Assembly: GCF_904849725.1 (NCBI RefSeq)
Contig: NC_058518.1
Coordinates: 11,428,147-11,492,146, forward strand
Direction of reading: 5' to 3'
Length of the DNA: 64,000 bases
DNA from: Hordeum vulgare subsp. vulgare
Taxonomy: Eukaryota > Streptophyta > Magnoliopsida > Poales > Poaceae
The notes under the pieces were generated by a model. The model was not told the DNA's origin, made no database searches, and saw only the letters and a program-made list of their open reading frames with translations. Every line of letters starts with the position of its first letter. The stretch's first letter is position 1. The translations under genes and the position numbers were made by a program. This document shows, piece by piece, positions 10,901-22,000 of the stretch.

Positions 10901-11712
10901 AAGTACCAAAAAAGAAATACTTTGGCCCTACGGATTCAAGTGAGTGTTACTGTCTTGTACACATTCCATTTTGCTTACCTGATGTTAAGTGTAATTAATG
11001 AGTATGCATGACTGCGTGTGTACACGTGCGCAGGTCCCACTTCATATTGTTCATCATTAGAATCGATCAAGGACAAGTTGAAGTCTGGGACCCGTTAACC
11101 TGGGACGCTGACACATGGAAGAGCGCGCGTCAGATGCTTCAAAGGTATATATATATCGGCCTCTTTCGTTCATCGGCCTCTTTTTCGTTCATTTCCTGAT
11201 ATCAAGTAAGTAATAATTAACTCTTCTATTCATTTTTCTTTGTCGGCCAGGGTTTGGCAAATGTTCATCAAGGAAGAACCCGGTACATGGGCAGACAAGC
11301 TCCACTTTCAGATTAACAAAGTAAGTAGTACTACGTACCCTGGTTTCAATACCATTACCATTCTTTTGATTATTATTAATTTGACTTAATTATGTTCTCG
11401 TATATAGGGCGTCCCGCAACAACCACCGGGCACTGATTATTGTGGATACTACGTTTGCGAGTACATTCACAGGATTATCAATGAGAAATCCCGTACTTCC
11501 AGAAATCTAGAGGTACGTAACCGGATCTTCACAACTTTATTTATGTTGCCATCAATTATGTTTAGTTTTGTTCATAACTTAATTGTTTTCATCTACTTCT
11601 TTTAAAGCTGCAACGAAAGCGGGCGATGCTCAGACCAATCCAACGTTGCAAGGCAGTTGCAGAGGAATTGGCAGGATTTCCCCTCACGCAAGTCATAGAT
11701 GAAGGCGGATAA
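7919..11712 (+). pseudogene. CACTA-borne Ulp1-like (C48) cysteine protease gene, frameshifted
   Basis: This is a multi-exon gene with ATG at 7919. Splice signals are visible near 8148/8229, 9761/9800, 10665/10765, 10937/11033, 11143/11250, 11320/11408, 11511/11608, and the stop TAA is at 11710-11712. The last exons carry a Ulp1/SENP-type domain: His in SHFILF (11038-11040), Asp in VWDPL (11089-11091), Gln in PQQPPGTDYCGYY and the nucleophile Cys at 11441-11443. The whole His-Asp-Gln-Cys set is therefore present. The N-terminal part resembles plant transposon proteins (YRKFVNQCG, WNQGFPA, ISTLEEKV). A one-base shift near 8865-8880 moves DWPDS into AKFWLFAHG, so the full protein cannot be made as written. 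Function in transposition is unknown. Such proteases recur in plant MULE and CACTA elements. Confidence 0.75.
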
Positions 11713-11864
11713 TTTTTCCATCCTATGAACCAATAGCCAGCTCCCTTCTCTATGCAAGTATACAGCTATAGGAAACGAACTTCAAATTATGTAATGATAA
11801 TCGGTCGAGTACTTCGTGTTACATGTATATATGTACTTTTATTTGGTGCATCAACATTTAACCG

Positions 11865-12200
11865 CAAACACGGAATCGGAAACACTTAACCGCAAACACG
11901 GAGTCGGTGTTTCCGGATACATGTTTCCGATTACGTGTTTCCGATTCCGTGTTCGTAAAAAACGGAACACGGACACACGGAATCGGAAACACGGAATCGG
12001 AAATACGGAATCGGAAAGACGGCAGCTCCATTTTCCAAAACTTTCTGTCTCATAAGACTTTGAAACCACACAATTTGACATTCCCCTTGGGAAATAGGGA
12101 AAAACAGGGAAATACGGAACCGGAAACACGTAAATGGAAACCCTGAAAATACGGAACACGGAAACACCGAAATACAGAATCGGAAACCCTGAAAAGAAAA
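11865..12200. repeat. ACGGAATCGGAAAC repeats with inverted copies
   Basis: Units like acacggaatcggaaac occur directly (11870-11915, 11965-12020, 12110-12190) and inverted (tgtttccgattacgtgtttccgattccgtgt at about 11908-11955). The middle holds an unrelated ~90 bp stretch. These resemble the 7.3-7.9 kb minisatellite in core motif (cggaatcg), so the right half of the element may be bracketed by related repeats. Confidence 0.6.
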
Positions 12201-12220
12201 GGAAAAAAAAATAAAAAAAA

Positions 12221-12390
12221 GCATTAGGACCGGTTGGTGTTACCAACCGGTTCTAAAGGTCCTCCGCCTGCGCGCACTCTTCGGCGCCCACGTGGAGGCC
12301 TTTAGCACCGGTTTGTAAGAGACCGGTGCTAAAGGGGGGGGGCCTTTAGTCCCGGATACGTAGCACCGGATGTGTATCCGGGTCCAAAGG
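12221..12390. repeat. CACTA 3' subterminal hairpin repeats (three copies)
   Basis: Units lie at about 12221-12258, 12299-12335 and 12347-12390. The last is diverged (cccggatacgtagcaccgga with tgtatccgggtccaaagg). They match the 5' and internal arrays. Confidence 0.8.
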
Positions 12391-12432
12391 CCCTTACCAA
12401 CCGGTTCTAATACCCCTTTTCCACTAGTGTAT

Positions 12433-14186
12433 GATGTAGGCATGTATTCCATATATAGTCATACGTGCTTGCGATAAGAACTTGCATAATATTTTGTCCT
12501 ACCCTCTCATGGCAGCGGGGTCCTATTGGAAACCAAGGGATATTAGGCATCCTTTTGATAGATAAATGGAACAAATCATTACCACATGGTGAATACATGA
12601 ATTCCTCAAACTACGGCAATCACAAGAAAGAATCCAATTATTGTCACCTTGGGGTATGCGGATCAAGACACATAATAGATGCATACAACTTGCAAGATAG
12701 GATCTGAATCACTCTTATATTCATGAAAACATAATAGGTTCAGATCTGAAATCATGGCACTCAGGCCTTAGTGACAAGCATTAAGCATAGCAAAGTCATA
12801 GCAACATAAATCTCATAACATAGTGGATACTAGGGATCAAGCCCTATCAAATTAACTCGATTACATGATCATTTCCGTCCACACCCATCACCGACCAGCA
12901 AGCCTACAAAGGAATTACTCACTCCCTGTGGTGAGCATCATGGAATTTTTAATGGATAAGGGTTGGTGATGACGACTGCGATGAATCCCCCTCTCTGGAG
13001 CCCTAAACAGACTACACATCAGCCCTCCGGAAGAGGAACAGGAGGTCGCCACGGCTCCATCTCGTAGATCGCAATGGAAAACTTCTCTTTGATTTTTCTC
13101 CGAATATGTTAACTTATAGAACCGGAGATATTGTCGGGGGAGCCTCGTGGGCCCCACCAAGCAACAGGGCGCAGCCTAGGGGGCGGCCTCACCATGTTGC
13201 CTCGTGGCCACAGGGACCCCTCGGTGGGTCTTTGCTTCATAAATCATTATAATTCCTAGTACAATTTCATAAAAACTTTCGTCCAATTCCGGTAGTTCTG
13301 CTGAAAACAGCGTCAGTTCGGGTTAGTTTCATTCAAATCATGAAAAATAGAGTCCAAAACAAGAGTAAAAGTGTTTGGAAAAGTAGATACATTGGAGATG
13401 TATCAACCATCGACAAGCAGGAACACCCCTAGACTATTATTATGGTTTGATAATTGTTACGTGATGCGGACGGCTAGGCTGAGGCACTGCATATGTAGGG
13501 TGAAGATGGTTCAGATCTGAAATGATGGCCCTTGGGCCCTAATGGCAAGCATTAAGCATGCCAAGGTCATAGCAATATCAATCTGAGAACATTGTGGATA
13601 CTAGGGATCAAGTCGTGTCAAAGTAACTCGATTACATGACAAATAGCATCCAATCCCATCAACGTCCAGCAAGAATACAAAGGAATTACTCACTCCCGGT
13701 GATGGGCATCATGACGGAGTTAATGGAGAAGAGTTGGTTATGACGAGGCGACGAATTTCCCTCTCTGGAGCCCCAAACGGACTCCAGATTATCCCTCTCT
13801 AGGAAGAACATGAGGTGGCAGCGGCTATGTCTCGTACAACACAATCAAAACTCCTCTCCTACCTTTTCTTCGGAAATAGGAATTTGTACGATCTGAATTA
13901 GGGTATGCGGAGCCACGAGATGGTCACAAGCCAAGATGGCGCGTCCAGGGGTGTGGTCACGCCCTGTTTGATGGGCACCAATAGGAATATTTTATATATT
14001 TTTTATAAAAAATCTCCAAAAAGTTTTGCTCGATTCAAAGAACTTTTATTTCTACACAAGGACAACACCATGGTAGTTCAGTTGAAAACAGCGTCGTTCC
14101 GGATTAGTTTATTTCAAATTATGCAAATTAAATTTCAAAACAACAGAAAAATTATTTGAAAACGTAGATACGTTGGTGACCTATCA
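12433..14186. repeat. Two degenerate LTR-type segments, copy A
   Basis: Segment 1 (12433-13405) and segment 2 (about 13508-14186) are partial copies of the same sequence. Both run from ggttcagatctgaaat through ctcgattacatga and aaggaattactcac, and end in a gatacnttggngannTATCA block. This is the kind of 3' end seen in a common Triticeae LTR family, which I believe is Gypsy-type but do not name. They are separated by ~100 bp (13406-13507) that recurs at 15108-15207. No coding domain is present. Confidence 0.55.
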
Positions 14187-15880
14187 GCAGGCCTGGGGAG
14201 CATAAAGGGAGCACTCCACAAGAGTCCCTTGAGTGTCTGTGATGACTCAAACCCAGCCTAAATTTGGGCCGAAAAGGACCAAGGAGACAAGAAACTGGCA
14301 TCCGTCATTTGCGTTGGTGCGTTGGGTCGTGTTATATCTCCACACGGACCCAAACGAACGTAAATAGACGACAGACATCCTTGAACTGGATTGATCTCAG
14401 CGTTTTCAGATAGCTATTTTGATTGCTTGTCTTTTTGCAATGGAATCACACAATAAATATATCACGTTATGTTTGTAAAGAGCAAATTATAGCGGTGGGT
14501 CATTTTGCAACTTTAACTCAGGACAACACATGTGGTACGAAGAAGTAAATTAACAGGGTCATTGTTGATGCCAAGTTATTTGGACCTTATTTATAATATC
14601 TGACATGTAATCTCCCCGGTCGTGTGGTTAGGTAGCAAACTATGCATACATTTGGCCTTTTATGCACTACTCTAGATAGTATTCGGTAATTTTTAGACCA
14701 GATGCTATTCATTTGAGTTCTCCTAAACATAAGCAAGCTTTTCATTAGATTTTCGTGAATACTGTGAGTACTATAGGTTGTAGCATGTCAATGCACACAA
14801 TCTTGTTGGAGTATGTATCGAAGGTGTCTGTGGCAAACTTGGAAACTGGTGGGGGTGATCATGGGGCTCCCCTAGCGGATGCTACCCACTCAAAGCGAGT
14901 GATAGAGGAACCCAAGGTGCATAAAGAGGCCTGTCCAGATTTCGCTTGCGGTCATTTTTTTTTTGAGCTAGCAAGCACCGGTACAAGATGCAACTCATGG
15001 GCATTGACCATTTAGGGAGGTATTAGTGGTGCATGGGCATGATGATTTCGCGGAAGGGGAAGATCGGGAGGGGGAAGTACTAGTTGATGTTTACCTGGAG
15101 GAAGAAGATGCCATCGACAAGCACGAACACCCTTGGACTGTCATTATACTCCGATAATCATTACATCATGCGGATGGGCTAGGGTGAGGCACTGCACATG
15201 TAGGGTAAACATGGTTGTCAAGGATGGTGCGGTTGCAGGGCTTGAATAAGTTGGAAGAGCGGGATACGGGGCATTGCATGACGGTGGGGTGAGGTCGACG
15301 ACGCATGGTGTCGTTGTATGGGGGAGGCATGCTAGCAGCCATAGGGTGTAGGAAGCGGTGGTGCTCAATGGAACGAGATGGCGGCAATGCTTCGTCCTAG
15401 GAGAGGTGAGAGGATGGTGAGTGATTAAACGTGGAATATTAGGGATGCAAATTTGAAGCCTTGAGGATATCACCTGACTCTACATATTTTAACCAAATAA
15501 ATTATATTTCAAATATGATGTGAATTCAGAAAATCTAGTTTATTTAGTTAAACTTAAGAGGGTCGGAGGGTGCGCTCGAGGATCCAAATTTGCATGCGTA
15601 TGGATAGTGACAGGTTCAGTTTGATTCTTGCATTTTTATGCACCATGAGGGAGGGTTCGCCTCTTTTACTATTCTAATACAGGTTCGGGGACCGACATTA
15701 GGCCCTATAGGGTGCTACTTCAACAAAAAAATATTTTATAACTAGTAGTTAGTAACAAATATAGTTCTATACCCTATATATTCTCATTTCATTTTCATTT
15801 TTCCTACCTACTTTTGTTTGAGTTGCATCTGAATTTGTTCTTGCGTTTCAATTCTGTAGAGCATGCACGATAATATGATG
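14187..15880. other. Unassigned spacer and distal hordein 5' flank, copy A
   Basis: There is no recognisable gene. An 86-codon ORF at 14755-15015 (start MNTVSTIG) exists in both spacer copies, but its 3' part differs because of a ~155 bp deletion here, so I do not call it coding. Bases ~15170-15470 are moderately GC-rich with no known domain. Bases ~15480-15880 match 22270-22708, the sequence immediately upstream of the second hordein promoter. Site ~15170-15178 is the empty site of the solo LTR. Confidence 0.5.
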
Positions 15881-16012
15881 TGTATGAGACTATTCATGTT
15901 TTCTTTGAGGAAATGAGACTAATCATGTTGCTTTAGAGAAAAAAATTATGAATAAAAATGAATAAACCAAGCAGTTTCTTGGTTATCGAAGCAGATTCTG
16001 AGAAGGGCTATG

Positions 16013-16530
16013 TGCATTATTGGGAATAAGCTTGTAAGCCACAGCCAGGCAGCAAGGTACACGGGACTCGGGGTGACCCTTGATGATGCAGCCATGGTGA
16101 AGAAACTGCTCGACACCGTGCCGGATCGGCTATACACCGCGGTGGCCACCATCGAGAAGTTTTGTGACACTCATGTGTTTGTTTAGGTGCTCGGGTGGTT
16201 GAAAGCGTTCGAGGAGCGGAGGTAGCAACGCACACACGCCGGCGGCGAGCGGGCAGATGGGCAGCTGATGCTCATGATAGCCCAATGGGAGGCGCGGCGG
16301 CGACAGAAGGACGACGGCTCAGACGACTACGGGGCATCGAGCACGTCTTCGGGCAGCTAGAAGAAGAGGCGCAAAGGTAACTACAACTGCGGGCAGCGGG
16401 GCCACTTCAAGCGCGACTGTCCCAAACCGTGGAAGGAGCCGGCAGCGGAGCAGGCGTTGCAGGCAGACGTCGGCGACGACTTCGGCGGGCTGGGGCTCCT
16501 CTAGGTCGTAGCTTCGGGGGGTGGAAAAGC
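16013..16530 (+). pseudogene. Copia gag fragment, copy B
   Basis: Same UBN2-type fragment as at 2124 and 35739: MVKKLLDTVPDRLYTAVATIEKF, then a TAG near 16183, then a degenerate zinc knuckle NCGQRGHFKRDCP near 16385-16425. It is interrupted by several stops. Confidence 0.65.
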
Positions 16531-17253
16531 TTGTAAGCCATGACCAGGCCGGATCGGGCGCGTGTGTTTAAGCGCGCCAGGCTAAATCGAGTGCGGCCAT
16601 GGCAGGTGTCTCGGGCGTGTCAGGTGCGTGTCTGCATGTGTGGCTGCGTGTACGGGGAAGTCCTTGCGGATGCGGAGGGTGTGCGTGAGAATAGGTCTCC
16701 ATCGCCGAGGCTTCACCTGTATCAAGTGGCGGAGGCAGGGGTGCTGGCAAGGGTCGCGGCTCCCCCTATGCTCTCACAAATACACCTATATGTAGTCCTA
16801 ATCCTCCATTAGTCAAACACAATTAGCTAGGTTTAGGTGATTTGGGCCCCTCTATCATTATACGACATATTTTGGCCCCTTCTATATTCAGTTTCTGGCT
16901 CCGCCGCTGCATGTGTCCGACTCGTGTATAGGCATAGTCCGAATTGTGTCCAACTAGTGTACAGGCCACGTATGGGTTGCGTACGGGAGCCTCTTGCCGC
17001 GCGTCTCCTCGCACAATGCCACGTGTCCGGCTGGTTGGGGGCGGCTGGAAAAATTCTCCTCCAAAATGAAAAAAATCCGCCCGGGCAACCCGAGGAGGCC
17101 GAAAAAATGCCTCCTGGGACACAGCGGGTGGAGTGATGGAAAGATATGGAAAGCGTAGGCCATGATGCGGTGATGAAAAGATATGGATGACATCAATCAT
17201 GTAGTAGTTACACACTAGAGCAACACAAAAGTAGCTCCAATTCATCAATATAA

Positions 17254-19033
17254 TGTAGGCATGTATTCTATATATAGTCATACGTGCTTACGATAAGAAC
17301 TTGCATAATCTTTTGTCCTACCCTCTCATGGCAGCGGGGTCCTATTGGAAACCAAGGGATATTAAGGCATCCTTTTGATAGATAAATGGAACAAATCATT
17401 ACCACATGGTGAATACATGAATTCCTCAAACTACGGCAATCACGAGAAAGAATCCCAATTATAGTCACCTTGGGGTATGCGGATCAAGACACATAATAGG
17501 TGCATACAACTTGCAAGATAGAATCTGAATCACTCTTATATTCATGAAAACATAATAGGTTCAGATCTGAAATCATGGCACTCAGGCCTTAGTGACAAGC
17601 ATTAAGCATAGCAAAGTCATAGCAACATAAATCTCATAACATAGTGGATACTAGGGATCAAGCCCTATCAAATTAACTCGATTACATGATCAATTCCATC
17701 CACACCCATCACCGACCAGCAAGCCTACAAAGGAATTACTCATTCCCTGTGGTGAGCATCATGGAATTTTTAATGGATAAGGGTTGGTGATGACGACTGC
17801 GATAAATCCTCCTCTCTGGAGCCCTAAACAGACTACACATCAGCCCTCCGGAAGAGGAACAGGAGGTGGCCACGGCTCCGTCTCGTAGATCGCAATGAAA
17901 ACTTCTCTTTGATTTTTCTCCGAATATGTTAACTTATAGAACCGGAGATATTGTCGGGGGAGCCTCGTGGGCCCCACCAAGCAACAGGGCGCAGCCTAGG
18001 GGGCGGCCTCACCATGTTGCCTCGTGGCCACAAGGACCCCTCGGTGGGTCTTTGCTTCATAAATCATTATAATTCCTAGTATAATTTCATAAAAACTTTC
18101 GTCCGATTCCGGTAGTTCTGCTGAAAACAGCGTCAGTTCGGGTTAGTTTCATTCAAATCATGAAAAATAGAGTCCAAAACAAGAGTAAAAGTGTTTGGAA
18201 AAGTAGATACATTGGAGATGTATCTACCATCGACAAGCAGGAACACCCCTAGATTGTCATTATGGTTTGCTAATTGTTACGTGATGCGGATGGCTAGGCT
18301 GAGTTACTGCATATGTAGGGTGAAGATGGTTCAGATCTAAAATGATGGCCCTTGGGCCCTAATGGCAAGCATTAAGCATGCCAAGGTCATAGCAATATTA
18401 ATCTGAGAACATTGTGGATACTAGGGATCAAGTCGTGTCAAAGTAACTCGATTACATGACAAATAGCATCCAATCCCATCAACGTCCAGCAAGCATACAA
18501 AGGAATTACTCACTCCCGGTGGTGAGCATCATGACGGAGTTAATGGAGAAGAGTTGGTTATGACGAGGCGACGAATCTCCCTCTCCGGAGCCCCAAACGG
18601 ACTCCAAATTATCCCTCTTTAGGAAGAACATGAGGTCGGAGCGGCTATGTCTCGTAGAACACAATCAAAACTCCTCTCCTACCTTTTTTCGGAAATAGGA
18701 ATTTGTAGGATCTGAATTAGGGTATACGGAGCCACGAGGTGGTCACAAGACAAGATGGCGCGTCCAGGGGTGTGGTCGCGCCATGTTTGATGGGCACCAA
18801 TAGGTGGCCCCCCTCTCATTGGCGCTTGCTCCAATATTTTCTATATATTTTATAAAAAATCTCCAAAAAGTTTTGCTCGATTCAAAGAACTTTTATTTCT
18901 ACACAAGAACAACACCATGGTAGTTCAGTTGAAAACAGCGTCGGTCCGGATTAGTTTATTTCAAATTATGCAAATTAAATTTCAAAACAAGAGAAAAAGT
19001 ATTTGAAAAAGTAGATACGTTGGTGACCTATCA
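17254..19033. repeat. Two degenerate LTR-type segments, copy B
   Basis: Counterparts of the copy A segments: segment 1 to about 18225 and segment 2 about 18328-19033. The start at ~17250 is the uninterrupted CACTA target. Segment 2 keeps ~33 bp (ggtggccccc and following, near 18805) that copy A has lost. Confidence 0.55.
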
Positions 19034-20174
19034 GCAGGCCTGGGGAGCATAAAGGGAGCACTCCACAAGAGTCCCTTAAGTGTGTGTGATGACGCAAACC
19101 CAGCCTAAATTTGGGCCGAAAAGGACCAAGCAGACAAGAAACTAGCATCCGTCATTTTGCGTTGGTGCGTTGGGTCATGTTATATCTCCACACGGACCCA
19201 AACGAACGTAAATAGACGAGAAACATCCTTGAACTGGATTGATCTCAGCGTTTTCAGATAGCTATTTTGATTGCTTGTCTTTTTGCAATGGAATCACACA
19301 ATAAATATATCACGTTATGTTTGTAAAGAGCAAACTATAGCGGTGGGTCATTTTGCAACTTTAACTCGACAACACATGTGGTACGAAGAAGTAAATTAAC
19401 AGGGTCATTGTTGATGCCAAGTTATTTGGACCTTATTTATAATATCTGACATGTAATCTCCCCGGTCGTGTGGTTAGGTAGCAAACTATGCATACCTTTG
19501 GCCTTTTATGCACTACTCTAGATAGTATTCGGTAATTTTTAGACCAGATGCTATTCATTTGAGTTCTCCTAAACATAAGCAAGCTTTTGATTAGATTTTC
19601 GTGAATACTGTGAGTACTATAGGTTGTAGCATGTCAATGCACACAATCTTGTTGGAGTATGTATCGAAGGTGTCTGTGGCAAACTTGGAAACTGGTGGGG
19701 GCGATCATGGGGCTCCCCTAGCGGATGCTACCCACTCAAAGCGAGTGATAGAGGGAACCAAGGTGCTTAAAGAGGCTTCGACTGATCCTCAAAGGTAATG
19801 AATGGAAAAAATAGCATGTCATAATAAAATCAATCTTTTTTGAATGGAATCCAAAATTACGATTTTCTGGGTCTAGTGAATAAATGGATAGAGCGTGGCT
19901 CCAATTCTGGTAAAAATAAAAGCAACGAGATCTAGATTTCGCTTGTGGTATTTATTTATTTATTTTTGAGCTTGCAACCACCGATACAACATGCAACTCA
20001 TGGGCAGTGACCATTTAGGGAAGTATTAGTGGTGCATGGGCATGAGGATTTCGTGGAAGAGGAAGATCTGGAGGGGAAAATACTAGTTGATGTTTACCTA
20101 GAGGAAGAGGATGCCATCGACAAGCAGGAACACCCACGGACTGTCATTATACTCTGATAATCATTACGTCATGT
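19034..20174. other. Unassigned spacer between LTR relics and solo LTR
   Basis: Counterpart of 14187-15170. Contains the 65-codon version (19601-19798) of the MNTVSTIG ORF and the ~155 bp that copy A lacks (about 19777-19928). No gene is recognised. Confidence 0.5.
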
Positions 20175-20179
20175 GGACG

Positions 20180-22000
20180 TGTTGGAATTATGCTCTAGAG
20201 GCAATAATAAATATAGTTATTATTATAATTCTTGTATCAAGATAATCGTTTATTATCCATGCTATAATTGTATTGAATGAAGACTCATTTACATGTGTGG
20301 ATACATAGACAAAACACTGTCCCTAGCAAGCCTCTAGTTGGCTAGCCAGTTGATCAAAGATAGTCAGTGTCTTCTGATTATGAACAAGGTGTTGTTGCTT
20401 GATAACTGGATCACGTCATTAGGAGAGTCACGTGATGGACTAGACCCAAACTAATAGACGTAGCATGTTGATCGTGTCATTTTGTTGCTACTGTTTTCTG
20501 CGTGTCAAGTATTTGTTCCTATGACCATGAGATCATATAACTCACTAACACCGGAGGAATACTTTGTGTGTATCAAACGTCGCAACGTAACTGGGTGACT
20601 ATAAAGATGCTCTACAGGTATCTCCGAAGGTGTTCGTTGAGTTAGTATGGATCAAGACTGGGATTTGTCACTCCGTGTGACGGAGAGGTATCTCGGGGCC
20701 CACTCGGTAATACAACATCACACACAAGCCTTGCAAGCAATGTAACTTAGTGTAAGTTGTGGGATCTTGTATTACGGAACGAGTAAAGAGACTTGCCGGT
20801 AAACGAGATTGAAATAGGTATGCGGATACTGACGATCGAATCTTGGGCAAGTAACATACCGAAGGACAAAGGGAATGACATACGGGATTATATGAATCCT
20901 TGGCACTGAGGTTCAAACGATGAGATCTTCGTAGAATATGTAGGATCCAATATGGGCATCCAGGTCCCGCTATTGGATATTGACCGACGAGTCTCTCGGG
21001 TCATGTCTACATAGTTCTCAAACCCGCAGGGTCTGCACACTTAAGGTTCGACGTTGTTTTATGCGTATTTGAGTTATATGGTTGGTTACCGAATGTTGTT
21101 CGGAGTCCCGGATGAGATCACGGACGTCACGAGGGTTTCCGGAATGGTCCGGAAACGAAGATTGATATATAGGATGACCTCATTTGATTACCGGAAGGTT
21201 TTCGAAGTTACCGGGAATGTACCGGGAATGACGAATGGGTTCCGTGAGTTCACCGGGGGGGCAACCCACCCCGGGGAAGCCCATAGGCCTTGAGGGTGGC
21301 GCACCAGCCCTTAGTGGGCTGGTGGGACAGCCCAAAAGGGCCCTATGCGCATTGGAAGAAAAATCAAAGAGAAAGAAAAAAAAAGAGGAGGAGGTGGGAA
21401 GGGAAGGAAGGACTCCCACCCACCAAACCAAGTCCAACTCGGTTTGGGGGGGAGACCTTCCCCCCTTGGCTCGGCCGACCCCCTTGGGGCTCCTTGAGCC
21501 CCAAGGCAAGGCCCCCCCTCTCCCACCTATATATACGGAGGTTTTAGGGCTGATTTGAGACAACTTTTCCACGGCAGCCCGACCACATACCTCCATGGTT
21601 TTTCCTCTAGATCGCGTTTCTGCGGAGCTCGGGCGGAGCCCTGCTGAGACAAGGTCATCACCAACCTCCGGAGCGCCGTCACGCTGCCGGAGAACTCTTC
21701 TACCTCTCCGTCTCTCTTGCTGGATCAAGAAGGCCGAGATCATCGTCGAGCTGTACGTGTGCTGAACGCGGAGGTGCCGTCCGTTCGGCACTAGATCGTG
21801 GGACTGATCGCGGGATAGTTCGCGGGGCGGATCGAGGGACGTGAGGACGTTCCACTACATCAACCGCGTTCACTAACGCTTCTGCTGTACGGTCTACAAG
21901 GGTACGTAGATCACTCATCCCCTCTCGTAGATGGACATCACCATGATAGGTCTTCGTGCGCGTAGGAAAATTTTTGTTTCCCATGCGACGTTCCCCAACA
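20180..22000 (+). mobile_element. Solo LTR of BARE1/WIS/Angela-type Copia, TSD GGACG
   Basis: It begins TGTTGGAATTATG and ends GACGTTCCCCAACA, 1821 bp, flanked by GGACG at 20175-20179 and 22001-22005. There is no internal domain, so it arose by LTR-LTR recombination or was never followed by one. It matches the LTRs of the elements at 24167 and 51771. Bases ~21235-21500 differ from those LTRs and are GC-rich, a subfamily difference. Copy A lacks the LTR and keeps the target at about 15172. Confidence 0.95.

Larger units (their letters stand above)
3359..12429 (+). mobile_element. CACTA (En/Spm) DNA transposon, 9071 bp, TSD TAT
   Basis: The termini are CACTAGTAGAAAA at 3359 and its imperfect inverse TTTTCCACTAGTG ending at 12429. 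They are flanked by TAT at 3356-3358 and 12430-12432, the 3 bp duplication typical of CACTA elements. Copy B of the spacer shows the unfilled site, atcaaTATaatgtagg, near 17247-17262. Internally there are subterminal hairpin repeats at both ends and again in the middle, a truncated TNPD-like transposase, a small coiled-coil ORF and a frameshifted Ulp1-protease-like gene, all on the plus strand. With the transposase lacking its C-terminal half, it is probably non-autonomous. The family name was not assigned. Confidence 0.93.
1995..15880. repeat. Tandem spacer duplication, copy A (split by CACTA)
   Basis: Bases 1995-3358 plus 12433-15880 are collinear with copy B (15881-22711). Without the CACTA element and its extra TSD, copy A is about 4.81 kb. 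Copy B without its solo LTR is about 5.00 kb. The difference is mostly explained by a ~155 bp segment (about 19777-19928 in B) missing from A near 14925 and a ~33 bp segment (about 18805-18836) missing near 13984. The unit runs from the 3' flank of the first hordein to the distal 5' flank of the second. Confidence 0.85.

Noticed and set aside
14755..15015. ORF MNTVSTIG in both spacer copies
   Set aside because: The reading ends differently in each copy because of a deletion, and no domain or flanking gene structure supports it.
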